Positions 52,652-61,779 of a stretch of 64,000 nucleotides of DNA are shown here, in pieces (the stretch's first letter is position 1; every line of letters starts with the position of its first letter). The notes beneath the pieces are model-generated. The model saw only the letters and a list, made by a program, of their open reading frames with translations, did no database searches and was not told the DNA's origin. The stretch lies in the NCBI RefSeq assembly GCF_017813365.1, contig NZ_JAGIZA010000007.1:169038-233037 (forward strand). Direction: 5' to 3'. Source of the stretch: Roseomonas indoligenes (GTDB lineage Bacteria > Pseudomonadota > Alphaproteobacteria > Acetobacterales > Acetobacteraceae). Position numbers and translations under genes: made by a program.

Positions 52652-54169
52652 GTGCCCCTCCACGTCCTGCGCCGCGGCGTACTGGCGCTTCCCGGTCTTG
52701 CCCTGCTCGGCCATGTCCGCGTGCGGGCCGGGGAGGCGGAGCCTTTCCTCCTGGGCATCGCCTCCGGCGAGCCAGGCGCCAGGTCGGTCGTTCTCTGGAC
52801 GCGGCTGGCCACGGAATGGCGCGGCGGCGGCATGCCGCCCGAGGCTGTGCCGGTGGACTGGATCCTGGCGCGGGACGAGGCGATGCGCGACGTGGTGCGC
52901 CGGGGCCGCGTGATGGCAATGCCCGAGGACGCCCACTCCGTTCATGTCGAGGTCGGCGGCCTGGAGCCGGACCGGCCGTACTGGTACCGCTTCGCCGCCC
53001 TCGGGGCCGCCAGCGAGACCGGCCGCACCCGCACCGCCCCGGCGCCAGGGGCCGCCCCCGCGCGGCTGCGCTTCGCCGTTGCCTCCTGTCAGCAGTTCGA
53101 GCAGGGCTACTTCGGCGCCTACCGCCACATGCTGGCGGAGGACCCGGATCTCGTCGTTTTCCTCGGCGACTACATCTACGAAGCTTCCTGGGGCCGGAAT
53201 CTCGTCCGCAGCCATGAGGGACCGGCCGCGCGGGATCTGGCGGGGTACCGGGACCGCTACGCCCTCTACAAGACGGATCCCGACCTGCGGGCGATGCACC
53301 GCGCCTGCCCCTGGCTGGTCACCTGGGACGACCACGAGGTGAGCAACGATTATGCCGATGACAGAGGTGAGCGGGAGAGCGGCGAGCCTTTCCTGGCCCG
53401 CCGCGCCGCGGCGTATAAAGCGTTTTGGGAACACATGCCGCTGCCGGAAGCGGCCCGGCCGAACGGGCCGTCGGCACGCATCTACCGCCGCGCTGCCTTC
53501 GGTGATCTCGCTTCCTTCCACATCCTGGATGATCGCCAGTACCGCGGCTACCAGCCCTGCGTGAAGCAGGGCTATGGCGGCGGCGGGCATGTGACGCGGG
53601 AGAACTGCCCTGCGCTGGACGACCCTGGCCGGACCATGCTCGGTACGACGCAGGAGGCTTGGCTCCGGGACGGCCTGTCCGTCGAGCGCGCGCGCTGGAC
53701 GATCCTCGCCCAGCAGACGCGCATGGCCCGCCTCGGCTCCCTCGGGACGCCGCACACCTACTGGACTGATGGCTGGGACGGCTACCCCGCCGCTCGGCGC
53801 CGCCTGCTGGACACGGTGGCTGCGACCCGGGCACCGAATCCGCTGGTGATCGGTGGCGACGTCCACGCGCATATCGTTTCGGAGCTGCGGCCGGACTTCG
53901 ATCGGCCGGAGACGCCGCCCGTCGCGGTGGAGTTCACGGGAACCTCCATCACCAGCCAGGGCGGCCGCTACGCCGTGCACTACCCGGACGACCCTCACAT
54001 CGCCTATGCCGATGGGCGGTCGCGCGGCTACGTCACGATGACGCTGACGCCCCATGCGGCGACTGCAGAGATGCGCGCCATCTCCGATCCCCGGGACCCA
54101 GGGGCGGCAGTTTCGACGCCGCGCCGCTACGTCGTGGAGGCCGGGCGCTCCGCCCTTCTGCCGGGGTAG
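52652..54169 (+). CDS. phoD: PhoD-family alkaline phosphatase / phosphodiesterase
   Basis: 505 residues from GTG at 52652, four bases after ugpQ. Short Tat-like signal (LRRGVLALPGLALLGHVRV). An N-terminal Fn3-like domain (FLLGIASGEPGARSVVLWTRL), then the PhoD metal centre: FAVASCQQFEQGYFGAYRHM, VVFLGDYIYEASWG, WDDHEVSNDYADD and IGGDVHAHI. PhoD enzymes are exported through Tat and release phosphate from esters and diesters, often under phosphate limitation. Linkage to ugpBAEQ makes a coherent organophosphate-scavenging unit. I could not find a convincing Pho box. Confidence 0.93.
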   Translation: MPLHVLRRGVLALPGLALLGHVRVRAGEAEPFLLGIASGEPGARSVVLWTRLATEWRGGGMPPEAVPVDWILARDEAMRDVVRRGRVMAMPEDAHSVHVEVGGLEPDRPYWYRFAALGAASETGRTRTAPAPGAAPARLRFAVASCQQFEQGYFGAYRHMLAEDPDLVVFLGDYIYEASWGRNLVRSHEGPAARDLAGYRDRYALYKTDPDLRAMHRACPWLVTWDDHEVSNDYADDRGERESGEPFLARRAAAYKAFWEHMPLPEAARPNGPSARIYRRAAFGDLASFHILDDRQYRGYQPCVKQGYGGGGHVTRENCPALDDPGRTMLGTTQEAWLRDGLSVERARWTILAQQTRMARLGSLGTPHTYWTDGWDGYPAARRRLLDTVAATRAPNPLVIGGDVHAHIVSELRPDFDRPETPPVAVEFTGTSITSQGGRYAVHYPDDPHIAYADGRSRGYVTMTLTPHAATAEMRAISDPRDPGAAVSTPRRYVVEAGRSALLPG

Positions 54170-54287
54170 CAAGGCATCCGGCACTCCGATCAGGAAGCGC
54201 CCCGCTCGCTGATGCCGGGGTAGAAGGGTTGTCAAGGCGCGGCCGCTGCCCGAACATCGCTGTCACAAAAAAGCAATGGAGGGAATG

Positions 54288-55646
54288 ATGGCGTCCGAGA
54301 GCGGATCCATCACGGGCGGGATGCTGCGCCGCCGTGCCTTCGCGGCGCTGGCCGCTGCCACGGCCGTCACCCGCCCGGCGCGCGCCCAGGGCGGCGTCTC
54401 GGGCAAGGTGACGGTTGTCACCTCTTTCTCCAACGACGTGACCGGCCCCTTCAAGCGCGCCTTCGAGGCAGCTCATCCCGGCACGACCCTGGACGTCCAG
54501 AACCGCAACACCACCGCCGGCGTGCGCTTCCTGCAGGAGACGCGGAGCAACAACGCGGTGGACCTGTTCTGGGCCTCCGCGCCCGACGCTTTCGAGGTGC
54601 TGAAGCGCGCGGGGCTGCTGGAGGCCTACAAGCCCCGGGCGGAGGGCATCCCCGAGAGGATCGGCCCCTATCCCATCAACGACCCCGAAGGTTACGTTAC
54701 GGGTTTCGCCGCCTCCGGCTACGGCATCATGTGGAACGAGCGCTACATGCGCGCGAACCGCCTGCCGGAGCCGAAGGAATGGGCGGACTTGGCCAGGCCC
54801 GCCTACCACGACCACGTCATCATCACCGCGCCGTCCCGCTCCGGCACCACGCACCTGACGATCGAGACGATCCTGCAGGGTGAGGGGTGGGAGAAGGGAT
54901 GGGGCACCATCAAAGGCTTCTCCGGCAACCTCCGTCAGATCACAGAGCGCAGCTTCGGCGTGCCGGACGCCGTGAACTCCGGCCAGGTCGGGATCGGCAT
55001 TGTCATCGACTTCTTCGCCTTTTCCGCCCAGGGCGCGGGTTTCCCGGTGAAGTTCGTCTATCCCAGCGTGACCACGGTGGTGCCGGCCAACATCGGCATC
55101 GTGAAGAACGCGCCGAACCTGCCGGCCGCGAAGGCCTTCATCGACTTCCTCCTCTCCCCACGGGGGCAGGAGATCCTGCTGGAACCGACCATACGGCGCC
55201 TGCCGGTGAACCCCGCCACCTATGCCAAGGCCCCGGCCGGCTACCCCAACCCCTTCACCGGCTCCATCGGCATGCCGAGCCTGCAATTCGATGTCGGCGT
55301 CTCCGAGAAGCGCTATCCCGTGGTGGATGCGCTCTATGACCAGTGCATCGGCACCAACCTGGAAGGGCTGAAGCGCGCCACCAAGGCGATCGGCGACGTC
55401 GAGATACGGCTGGCGCGCAGGGACAACGCCGCGGCCCGGGCCTTGCTGGCCGAGGCGCGCGCCCTGATCGACGCCATGCCGGTCACCGTGCAGGAGGCGG
55501 CCTCGGACGAGGTGGCAGGTGCCTTTGCTGGCCGGGGCGGTGGGCCGCGCCAGGCTGAGCTGGAGCAGCGCTGGGCCGGCTTCGCGCGGGAGAAGTATCA
55601 GGCGGCGGCCGCGAGGGCCGCGGACGCCGCGAAGGCGGCGGGCTGA
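54288..55646 (+). CDS. ABC transporter binding protein, iron(III)/aminoethylphosphonate type
   Basis: 452 residues. Tat-like signal (MLRRRAFAALAAATAVTRPARAQ). Binding-protein fold: VTVVTSFSNDVTGPFKRAFEA, DLFWASAPDAFEVL, GFAASGYGIMWNERY, GIVKNAPNLPAAKAFIDFLLSPRGQEILL. The last 100 residues are a helical Ala/Arg/Glu extension beyond the usual about 340 residues (ARRDNAAARALLAEARALIDAMP). GGAGGG at 54278 favours starts at 54285 or 54288. First gene of a three-gene importer; it and the permease overlap by one base. The ligand is not determinable. Confidence 0.88.
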   Translation: MASESGSITGGMLRRRAFAALAAATAVTRPARAQGGVSGKVTVVTSFSNDVTGPFKRAFEAAHPGTTLDVQNRNTTAGVRFLQETRSNNAVDLFWASAPDAFEVLKRAGLLEAYKPRAEGIPERIGPYPINDPEGYVTGFAASGYGIMWNERYMRANRLPEPKEWADLARPAYHDHVIITAPSRSGTTHLTIETILQGEGWEKGWGTIKGFSGNLRQITERSFGVPDAVNSGQVGIGIVIDFFAFSAQGAGFPVKFVYPSVTTVVPANIGIVKNAPNLPAAKAFIDFLLSPRGQEILLEPTIRRLPVNPATYAKAPAGYPNPFTGSIGMPSLQFDVGVSEKRYPVVDALYDQCIGTNLEGLKRATKAIGDVEIRLARRDNAAARALLAEARALIDAMPVTVQEAASDEVAGAFAGRGGGPRQAELEQRWAGFAREKYQAAAARAADAAKAAG

Positions 55647-57376
55647 TGAGCCTGGCGACCACGCAGGCCACCGCCGCCATCCAGCCCGCGCCTCGCGCCC
55701 GCCGCTGGCCGGCGCGGCCGGGAGAGGTGGTGGCCTTTGCGCTGGTCGCGCTCTTCCTCCTGGTCTTCCTGGTGGTGCCGGTGGTCACTGTCGTCACCGT
55801 TGCCTTCCAGGACCGGGCGACAGGGGGCTTCACCCTGGCCCATGTCGGGGACTTCCTCGCCAATGACCTGTTCCGGACGAGCTTCCTCAATTCTCTCTAC
55901 GTCTCGCTCATGTCCGTGGTGGTGGCGAGCCTCATTGCCCTGCCGCTTGCCTACTTCACCACGCGGTTTGAGTTCAGGGGCGCCCTGCTGGTGCAGACGC
56001 TCGGCGTGCTGCCGCTGATCATGCCGCCCTTCGCGGGTGCCGTGGCCATGACTCTGCTCTTCGGCCGCACGGGCAGCGTGAACCTGCTGCTGGGCGATGC
56101 CTTCGACATCAACATCCCCTTCATGGAGGGGCTGAACGGGGTGATCTTCGTCCAGTCCGTTCACTACTTCCCTTTCATCCTCCTCAACCTCACCGCCTCG
56201 CTGAAGAACATTGACCGGGCAATGGAGGAGAGCGCGCAGAACCTCGGCGCGCACGGCTTCCGCCTGTTCCGCCGCATCGTGCTGCCGCTGGCCATGCCCG
56301 GCTACGTCGCCGGCGCCAGCCTCGTCTTCATCAAGGTCTTCGACGACCTCGCCACGCCCCTGCTCCTGAACGTGCGGGAGATGCTGGCGCCCCAGGCCTA
56401 TCTCCGGATCACCTCCGTGGGGCTGGAGGATCCGATCGGCTACGTCATCTCCGTCGTGCTGATCCTCTTCTCCGTGCTCTCGCTCTGGGTGTCCTCCCTG
56501 GCACTGCGCGGGAAGGACTACGCCACGGTGCAGCGGGGCGGGGGTGGGCTGGCACGGCGCCGGATGTCGCGCGGACAGGCGGTGGCGGCCTATGCGCTGA
56601 TCCTCCTTATCCTCGCCCTGGTGCTGGCGCCGCATGTCGGGCTGTTCCTGCTCTCCATCGCCACCATCTGGTCCTTCGCGCCGTTGCCGGACGGCTACAC
56701 GATGGCGCATTACGGCCGCGTCTTCGCGGAGAGCTCGCAATTCATCACCAACACCCTGCTCTACGCCGGGCTGGCCGGGCTGATCGACGTCATCCTCGGC
56801 ACCACCATCGCCTATCTCGTCCTGCGCGCGCGGATGGCCGGGGCGCGCTGGCTGGACTACGCCGCCATGTCGGCCCTGGCGGTGCCGGGCCTGGTGCTGG
56901 GGATCGGCTACCTGCGGACCTTCTTCGGCATCACCCTGCCGGACGGCACATCCCTCGCGGCCTTCTGGGGCGTTATCGTCCTGGCCCTTGCGGTGCGGCG
57001 CCTGCCCTACGCGCTCCGCGCCTGCACCGCCGCGCTCCAGCAGGTCAGCGCGAGCCTTGAGGAGGCGGCGGAGAACCTCGGGGCCCGGCGGCTGCGGGTC
57101 GTGCGGCGGATCATGCTGCCGCTGATGGCGGGCGGGATCGCGGCGGGCTTCGTGACCTCCTTCGCCACCGCGGCGGTTGAGCTCTCGGCCACGCTGATGC
57201 TCGTACAGTCCTCGAACGACGCGCCCCTCGCTTACGGCCTGTACGTCTTCATGCAATCGCCTGCCGGGCGCGGTGCGGGGGCGGCGCTGGGGATCGTCGC
57301 CGTCGTCATCGTCGGCCTTTCCACCTTCCTGTCCCATCTGATCGCCGAGCGCGGCGGCGGGAGAAGATCGGCGTGA
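55646..57376 (+). CDS. Fused double permease of an iron(III)/phosphonate-type ABC importer
   Basis: 576 residues with two MetI-like permease units in one chain, about 12 helices. EAA loops at MEESAQNLGAHGFRLFRRIVLPLAMPG (about 192) and LEEAAENLGARRLRVVRRIMLPLMAGG (about 470). This FbpB/PhnU-like layout serves iron(III) or 2-aminoethylphosphonate importers. Overlaps the ATPase gene by four bases. Confidence 0.92.
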   Translation: MSLATTQATAAIQPAPRARRWPARPGEVVAFALVALFLLVFLVVPVVTVVTVAFQDRATGGFTLAHVGDFLANDLFRTSFLNSLYVSLMSVVVASLIALPLAYFTTRFEFRGALLVQTLGVLPLIMPPFAGAVAMTLLFGRTGSVNLLLGDAFDINIPFMEGLNGVIFVQSVHYFPFILLNLTASLKNIDRAMEESAQNLGAHGFRLFRRIVLPLAMPGYVAGASLVFIKVFDDLATPLLLNVREMLAPQAYLRITSVGLEDPIGYVISVVLILFSVLSLWVSSLALRGKDYATVQRGGGGLARRRMSRGQAVAAYALILLILALVLAPHVGLFLLSIATIWSFAPLPDGYTMAHYGRVFAESSQFITNTLLYAGLAGLIDVILGTTIAYLVLRARMAGARWLDYAAMSALAVPGLVLGIGYLRTFFGITLPDGTSLAAFWGVIVLALAVRRLPYALRACTAALQQVSASLEEAAENLGARRLRVVRRIMLPLMAGGIAAGFVTSFATAAVELSATLMLVQSSNDAPLAYGLYVFMQSPAGRGAGAALGIVAVVIVGLSTFLSHLIAERGGGRRSA

Positions 57377-58464
57377 GCGACCTGCTGGCCCGCGAACCCG
57401 CGGGAGTCCGGGTGGAGGGAGTGGACCTCTCCTACGGCGCAACGCGCGTGCTGCGCGACGTGAACCTGGAGATCCGGCCTGGCGAGTTCTTCGCCTTCCT
57501 TGGGCCGTCCGGCTGCGGGAAGACGACGCTGCTGCGCCTGATTGCCGGCTTCGCCACCGCCCAGCGTGGGCGGATCCTGGTCGGCGGGCAGGACCTCTCG
57601 CCTCTCCCGCCCTGGAAGCGCGACGTGGGAATGGTGTTCCAGTCCTATGCGCTTTGGCCCCACATGACCGTGCGGAAGAACGTGGCCTTTGGCCTGGAGG
57701 AGCGCCGCGTGCCCCGGGCCGAGATCGGGCCGCGCGTGGAGGCGGCGCTGAGGCTGGTCGGGCTTGATGGCCTGGGCGATCGCCGTCCGTCCCAACTCTC
57801 GGGCGGGCAGCAGCAGCGCGTGGCGCTGGCCCGCACCGTCGCCGTGCGCCCGAAGGTCCTGCTGTTGGACGAGCCGCTGTCCAACCTCGATGCCCGGCTC
57901 CGCGTGCAGGTGCGGCGGGAGCTGAGGGACCTGCAACAAGGGCTCCGGCTGACCACCATCTTCGTCACCCATGACCAGGAGGAGGCGAACACGGTCTGCG
58001 ACCGGATCGCGGTGATGAGCGAGGGCGCCGTGCAGCAGGTCGGCACGCCGATGGAGCTCTACGACCATCCGGCCAACCTCTTCGTCGCCGGGTTTCTCGG
58101 CACGGCAAACATCGTGCCGGGCATTGTGCTGCGGGATGGCGGGGCGGCCGCCTTCGAGATCACGGGCGGCACGCGCATCCCGCTTCCGGCTGGGCTGGAG
58201 GTGTCAGAGGGGGCACGGCTGATGTTCCGGCCGCAGGACGTGACCCTGCTGCCCGCTGGCGCGGAGCCCGGGAACCGGCGGGTGATCGCGGGCGAGATCA
58301 CGCATCGCGAATTCCTCGGCGCCAGCATCCGGTACGGGATCCGCGTGGCCGGGGCCGAGGTGCTGGTGGATGCGCCGCATACCGGGGGCGAGCATCACCT
58401 GCCCGTCGGCGGCCTCGCGGCCCTTGCGCTCGACTCCTCCCGGGTGAAGCTGCTGTCGGCCTGA
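57373..58464 (+). CDS. ABC transporter ATPase (FbpC/PotA/UgpC-like)
   Basis: 363 residues. Walker A GPSGCGKT at 44-51, Q-loop VFQSYALWPHMTV, signature LSGGQQQR, Walker B LLLDEPLSNLDARLR, His switch FVTHDQEEA, and a C-terminal TOBE_2 region (MFRPQDVTLLPAG). Primarily the motor of the preceding double permease. It is also the nearest ATPase to the ATPase-less ugp genes 5.5 kb upstream and could be shared. Confidence 0.93.
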   Translation: MSDLLAREPAGVRVEGVDLSYGATRVLRDVNLEIRPGEFFAFLGPSGCGKTTLLRLIAGFATAQRGRILVGGQDLSPLPPWKRDVGMVFQSYALWPHMTVRKNVAFGLEERRVPRAEIGPRVEAALRLVGLDGLGDRRPSQLSGGQQQRVALARTVAVRPKVLLLDEPLSNLDARLRVQVRRELRDLQQGLRLTTIFVTHDQEEANTVCDRIAVMSEGAVQQVGTPMELYDHPANLFVAGFLGTANIVPGIVLRDGGAAAFEITGGTRIPLPAGLEVSEGARLMFRPQDVTLLPAGAEPGNRRVIAGEITHREFLGASIRYGIRVAGAEVLVDAPHTGGEHHLPVGGLAALALDSSRVKLLSA

Positions 58465-58544
58465 TCCTTCGATTGCCTGTGTGACGTTTCTGTTGCATTT
58501 CCATGACAGGCCGGGGCCAACCCGGCCGGGAGGGAACAGGTTCC

Positions 58545-59573
58545 ATGCTGCGCCGCGTCGTCCAGGCCGCCCTTGTCGCAACCGCTCTTGTCGCCGCTTC
58601 CGGCATCGCTCGGGCTCAGGGCTCGTTGAACCTCTACTGCTCGGTGCAGGTGGAATGGTGCCAAGCGGCCGCCAACGCCTTCCAGCGCGAGACGGGTATC
58701 CGCGTCTCCGTCTCGCAGAAGGGCTCGGGCGAGGTGCTGGCGCAGATCCGAGCCGAGGCGCAGAATCCACGCGGTGACCTCTGGTTCGGTGGCACGGGTG
58801 ACCCGCACCTCCAGGCGGCGGAGGAGAACCTCTCGGCCGAGTACCGCTCCGCTGCGCTCGATGGGCTGCACGACTGGGCGCAGAAGCAGGCGCGGGACAG
58901 CCACTACCGCACGGTTGGCATCTACGCCGGCGCGCTGGGCTTCGGCTTCAACACGGAGCTCCTGGCCCGCCGCAACATCGCGGCGCCCGCCTGCTGGAAG
59001 GATCTGCTGGAGCCGCGCTTCCGCAACGAGATCCAGATGGCGAACCCGCAATCCTCCGGCACCGCCTATGTGATGATCGCGACCATCGTGCAGCTGATGG
59101 GGGAGGAGCAGGCCTTTGACTACCTCAAGGCCCTGCACCGCAACATCAACGCCTATCCCCGCCAGGGCACCGGCCCCATCAAGTCGGTCGCGCGCGGCGA
59201 GACGGGGGTGTCCATCTCCTTCGTGCATGATGCCGTGACGGAGCGGCTCGGCGGCTTCCCCGTGGGCAGCGCCGTGCCCTGCGAGGGCTCGGGCTACGAG
59301 GTGGGCTCCATGTCCATCATCCGCGGCGCGCGGAACCTGCGGAACGCGCAGCGCTTCTACGACTGGGCCTTGACCCCGGCCGCGCAGCAACTTGGCGCGG
59401 AGACGAAGCAGTTCCAGACCCCGTCCAACCGCGCCACGCCGGTGCCGGCGGAGGCACCGCAGATGTCGCAGATCCGGCTGATCGACTACGACTTCGCCCG
59501 CTACGGCGCCTCCGCGGAGCGCCGCCGCTTGATCGAGCGCTGGGACCGCGAGGTGAACACCCTGCCGCGCTGA
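58545..59573 (+). CDS. ABC transporter binding protein, iron(III)-type
   Basis: 342 residues. Signal MLRRVVQAALVATALVAASGIARAQG. FbpA-like: LNLYCSVQVEWCQAAANAFQRETGI, KGSGEVLAQIRAEAQNPRGDLWFGGTGDPHLQAAEE, GALGFGFNTELLARRNI, CWKDLLEPRFRNEIQMANPQSSGTAY. Two Cys (YCSVQVEWC) at the mature N-terminus could form a disulfide. GGAGGGAACAGG precedes the ATG at 58545. Starts the second, tandem three-gene importer. Confidence 0.9.
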   Translation: MLRRVVQAALVATALVAASGIARAQGSLNLYCSVQVEWCQAAANAFQRETGIRVSVSQKGSGEVLAQIRAEAQNPRGDLWFGGTGDPHLQAAEENLSAEYRSAALDGLHDWAQKQARDSHYRTVGIYAGALGFGFNTELLARRNIAAPACWKDLLEPRFRNEIQMANPQSSGTAYVMIATIVQLMGEEQAFDYLKALHRNINAYPRQGTGPIKSVARGETGVSISFVHDAVTERLGGFPVGSAVPCEGSGYEVGSMSIIRGARNLRNAQRFYDWALTPAAQQLGAETKQFQTPSNRATPVPAEAPQMSQIRLIDYDFARYGASAERRRLIERWDREVNTLPR

Positions 59574-59580
59574 TCCCGGG

Positions 59581-61779
59581 ATGCGCGCCGCCGGCCTCTG
59601 GAGCAGCCTCGTCGCCCTCGCGGCGGCGCTGCTGCTGCCCTGGTATCTGACGCAGGACGGCATCGCGGCCGCGCCGCTGGCAGGTCTTGCCTGGCTCGCC
59701 GACCCCGATTTCGGGCCGGCGGCCGGGCAGGTGCTGGCCCAGGGGCGCTGGTGGCTCCTGCCGGCACTGCTGGCGCCGGCGGCCGGGCTGCTGGCGGCGC
59801 TCCTGCCGATCCCGCGTCCCGCGCGGGCCGCGCTCTTTCTCCTCACCGGCGGGCTCGGCCTCGGGCTGCTAATCGCGCAGGGCTACGCCATCGGCGTGCA
59901 GGGCTGGTCCACCCCCTGGCTCGAAGGGCTGTTCGGCCCGATGGAGGACCGGCAGTTCGGCGTCGGCTGGGGCGGGGCGCTGGTGCCGGCCGCCCTAGCG
60001 GTGCTGCTGGCCGCCGGGCTGGCCGGGCGCGGCGCCTTCCGCGGGGATGCCTTCACCGCCACCGTGGCCGTCTGCATCGCGCTGGCCATCGCGGTCTTCA
60101 CGGCGATGCCGCTGGTCCTGCTGCTGGGCGACGCCTTCCGCGACGCGGGCGGCGCGCTGGCGGCGGGCGCGCTGTTCGGCCGGCTGGCGGATGACCGCCT
60201 CTGGAGCCTGGGCTGCCTTGCCGGCGCGCCGCGCTGCGGGGTGGTGTGGAACACCGCACTGCTCGGCGTGCTGGTGGGGGCGGGAACCACCGCCCTCGGC
60301 CTCGCCTTTGCGCTGCTGGTGGTGCGCGGGCGGCTGCGGCTCGGCCGGCCGCTGCGCTGGCTCACCGTGCTACCGATCGTGACGCCGCCCTTCATCCTCG
60401 GCCTCGGGCTGATCCTGATCTTCGGGCGCTCCGGCATCGTCTCCCTCGCGGCCTCCTCCCTGTTCGGGGTGGAGTTGGGGCGCTGGATCTACGGGCTGCC
60501 GGGGGTGCTGCTCGCGCAGCTCTTCGCCTTCACGCCCATCGCCTTCCTCGTGCTGATCGGGGTGGTGGAAGGGCTGTCGCCGACGCTGGAGGAGGCCTCC
60601 TCCACCCTGCGCGCGACGCCGCGCGACACCTTCCGCACCGTCACCCTGCCGCTGCTGCGCCCCGGCCTGGCCAATGCCTTCCTGCTCGGCTTCGTGGAGA
60701 GCATGGCGGATTTCGGCAATCCGATCGTGCTGGGCGGCCAGTTCGGCGTGCTGGCGACGGAGATCTTCTTCGCCGTGGTGGGCGCGCAGGCCGATGCGGG
60801 GCGGGCCGCCACCCTCTCCCTCGTGCTGCTCGCCCTGGCGCTCGGCGCCTTCTTCCTCCAGCGCCGGCTGACGGCGCGGAAGTCCTACGTCTCCATCGGC
60901 GGCAAGGGCGATGCCGGGCTGGCGCCGCCGCTGCCCGCCGGGGTGCGCCGCCTCTGCCTCGCCGTCGCGCTGCCCTGGGCGGGGCTGACGGTCGCGCTCT
61001 ACCTGCTGGCTCTCTCCGGCGGCTTCGTGGAGATCTGGGGGCGCGACTACACGCCCACGCTGCGCCACATGATCAAGGCCTTCGAGATCAGCGGCGGCCA
61101 GCTTACCGGCCTCGCCTGGAACAGCGTGATCACCACGGTCACCCTGGCCGCCATCTCGGCGCCGATCACGGCGGCGCTGGGCATCGTCTCCGCCTGGCTC
61201 TTCTCCCGCGCGCGCTTCGCGGGCCGGGGCGCGCTGGAATTCGCCACCATGCTCACCTTCGCCGTGCCCGGCACCGTGATCGGCGTGGCCTATCTCCGCG
61301 CCTTCAACCTGCCGCCGCTGGAGCTGGCGGGGACGGGCGCGATCATCGTGGCCTGCTTCGTGTTCCGGAACCTGCCGGTCGGGCTCCGCTCCGGCATGGC
61401 GGCCATGGCGCAGATCGACCCGTCGCTCGACGAGGCCTCCCATACGCTCGGCGGCGGCGGGGCGGATGCCTTTCGGCGCGTGGTGCTGCCGCTGCTGCGC
61501 CCGGCGATCATGGCGGGGCTGGTCTATGCCTTCGTGCGGGCCATGACCACGATCTCGGCCGTGATCTTCCTCGTCACGGCCGATACGGAACTGGCCACGG
61601 TCTTCATCGTCAACCGCGTGATCAACGGCGATTACGGGCTGGCCATCGCTGTGGCCGTGGTGCTGATCGCGCTGATGGTCGTCATGCTGGGGCTGGCGCA
61701 GCTTCTCGTCGGACGGCGGCGGATCGGCCGCCGCGCGGCGGTGGCGCCACCCATCCAACCAGGGGGAACCGTGGCATGA
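59581..61779 (+). CDS. Long fused double permease of an iron(III)-type ABC importer
   Basis: 732 residues, about 155 longer than the paralogue at 55646. The extra part is N-terminal: about five additional hydrophobic helices (for example WSSLVALAAALLLPWYLT, AALFLLTGGLGLGLLIAQGYA) before the first permease unit. EAA loops: LEEASSTLRATPRDTFRTVTLPLLRPG and LDEASHTLGGGGADAFRRVVLPLLRPA. The long form is known among some iron(III)-type permeases in proteobacteria, but the role of the extension is unclear. ATG lies seven bases after the binding-protein stop. Confidence 0.92.
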   Translation: MRAAGLWSSLVALAAALLLPWYLTQDGIAAAPLAGLAWLADPDFGPAAGQVLAQGRWWLLPALLAPAAGLLAALLPIPRPARAALFLLTGGLGLGLLIAQGYAIGVQGWSTPWLEGLFGPMEDRQFGVGWGGALVPAALAVLLAAGLAGRGAFRGDAFTATVAVCIALAIAVFTAMPLVLLLGDAFRDAGGALAAGALFGRLADDRLWSLGCLAGAPRCGVVWNTALLGVLVGAGTTALGLAFALLVVRGRLRLGRPLRWLTVLPIVTPPFILGLGLILIFGRSGIVSLAASSLFGVELGRWIYGLPGVLLAQLFAFTPIAFLVLIGVVEGLSPTLEEASSTLRATPRDTFRTVTLPLLRPGLANAFLLGFVESMADFGNPIVLGGQFGVLATEIFFAVVGAQADAGRAATLSLVLLALALGAFFLQRRLTARKSYVSIGGKGDAGLAPPLPAGVRRLCLAVALPWAGLTVALYLLALSGGFVEIWGRDYTPTLRHMIKAFEISGGQLTGLAWNSVITTVTLAAISAPITAALGIVSAWLFSRARFAGRGALEFATMLTFAVPGTVIGVAYLRAFNLPPLELAGTGAIIVACFVFRNLPVGLRSGMAAMAQIDPSLDEASHTLGGGGADAFRRVVLPLLRPAIMAGLVYAFVRAMTTISAVIFLVTADTELATVFIVNRVINGDYGLAIAVAVVLIALMVVMLGLAQLLVGRRRIGRRAAVAPPIQPGGTVA

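Noticed and set aside
54242..54287. Possible Pho box (CTGTCACAAAAAAG) upstream of the first iron-type binding protein
   Set aside because: Only one half-site resembles CTGTCAT; the second repeat at 11-bp spacing is absent. The CTGTCAC at 48538 and the ATGACAG at 58502 fail the same test.
58465..58544. Operator with CCTGT...ACAGG symmetry upstream of the second importer
   Set aside because: Only five bases per arm with a 25-base spacer; expected by chance.
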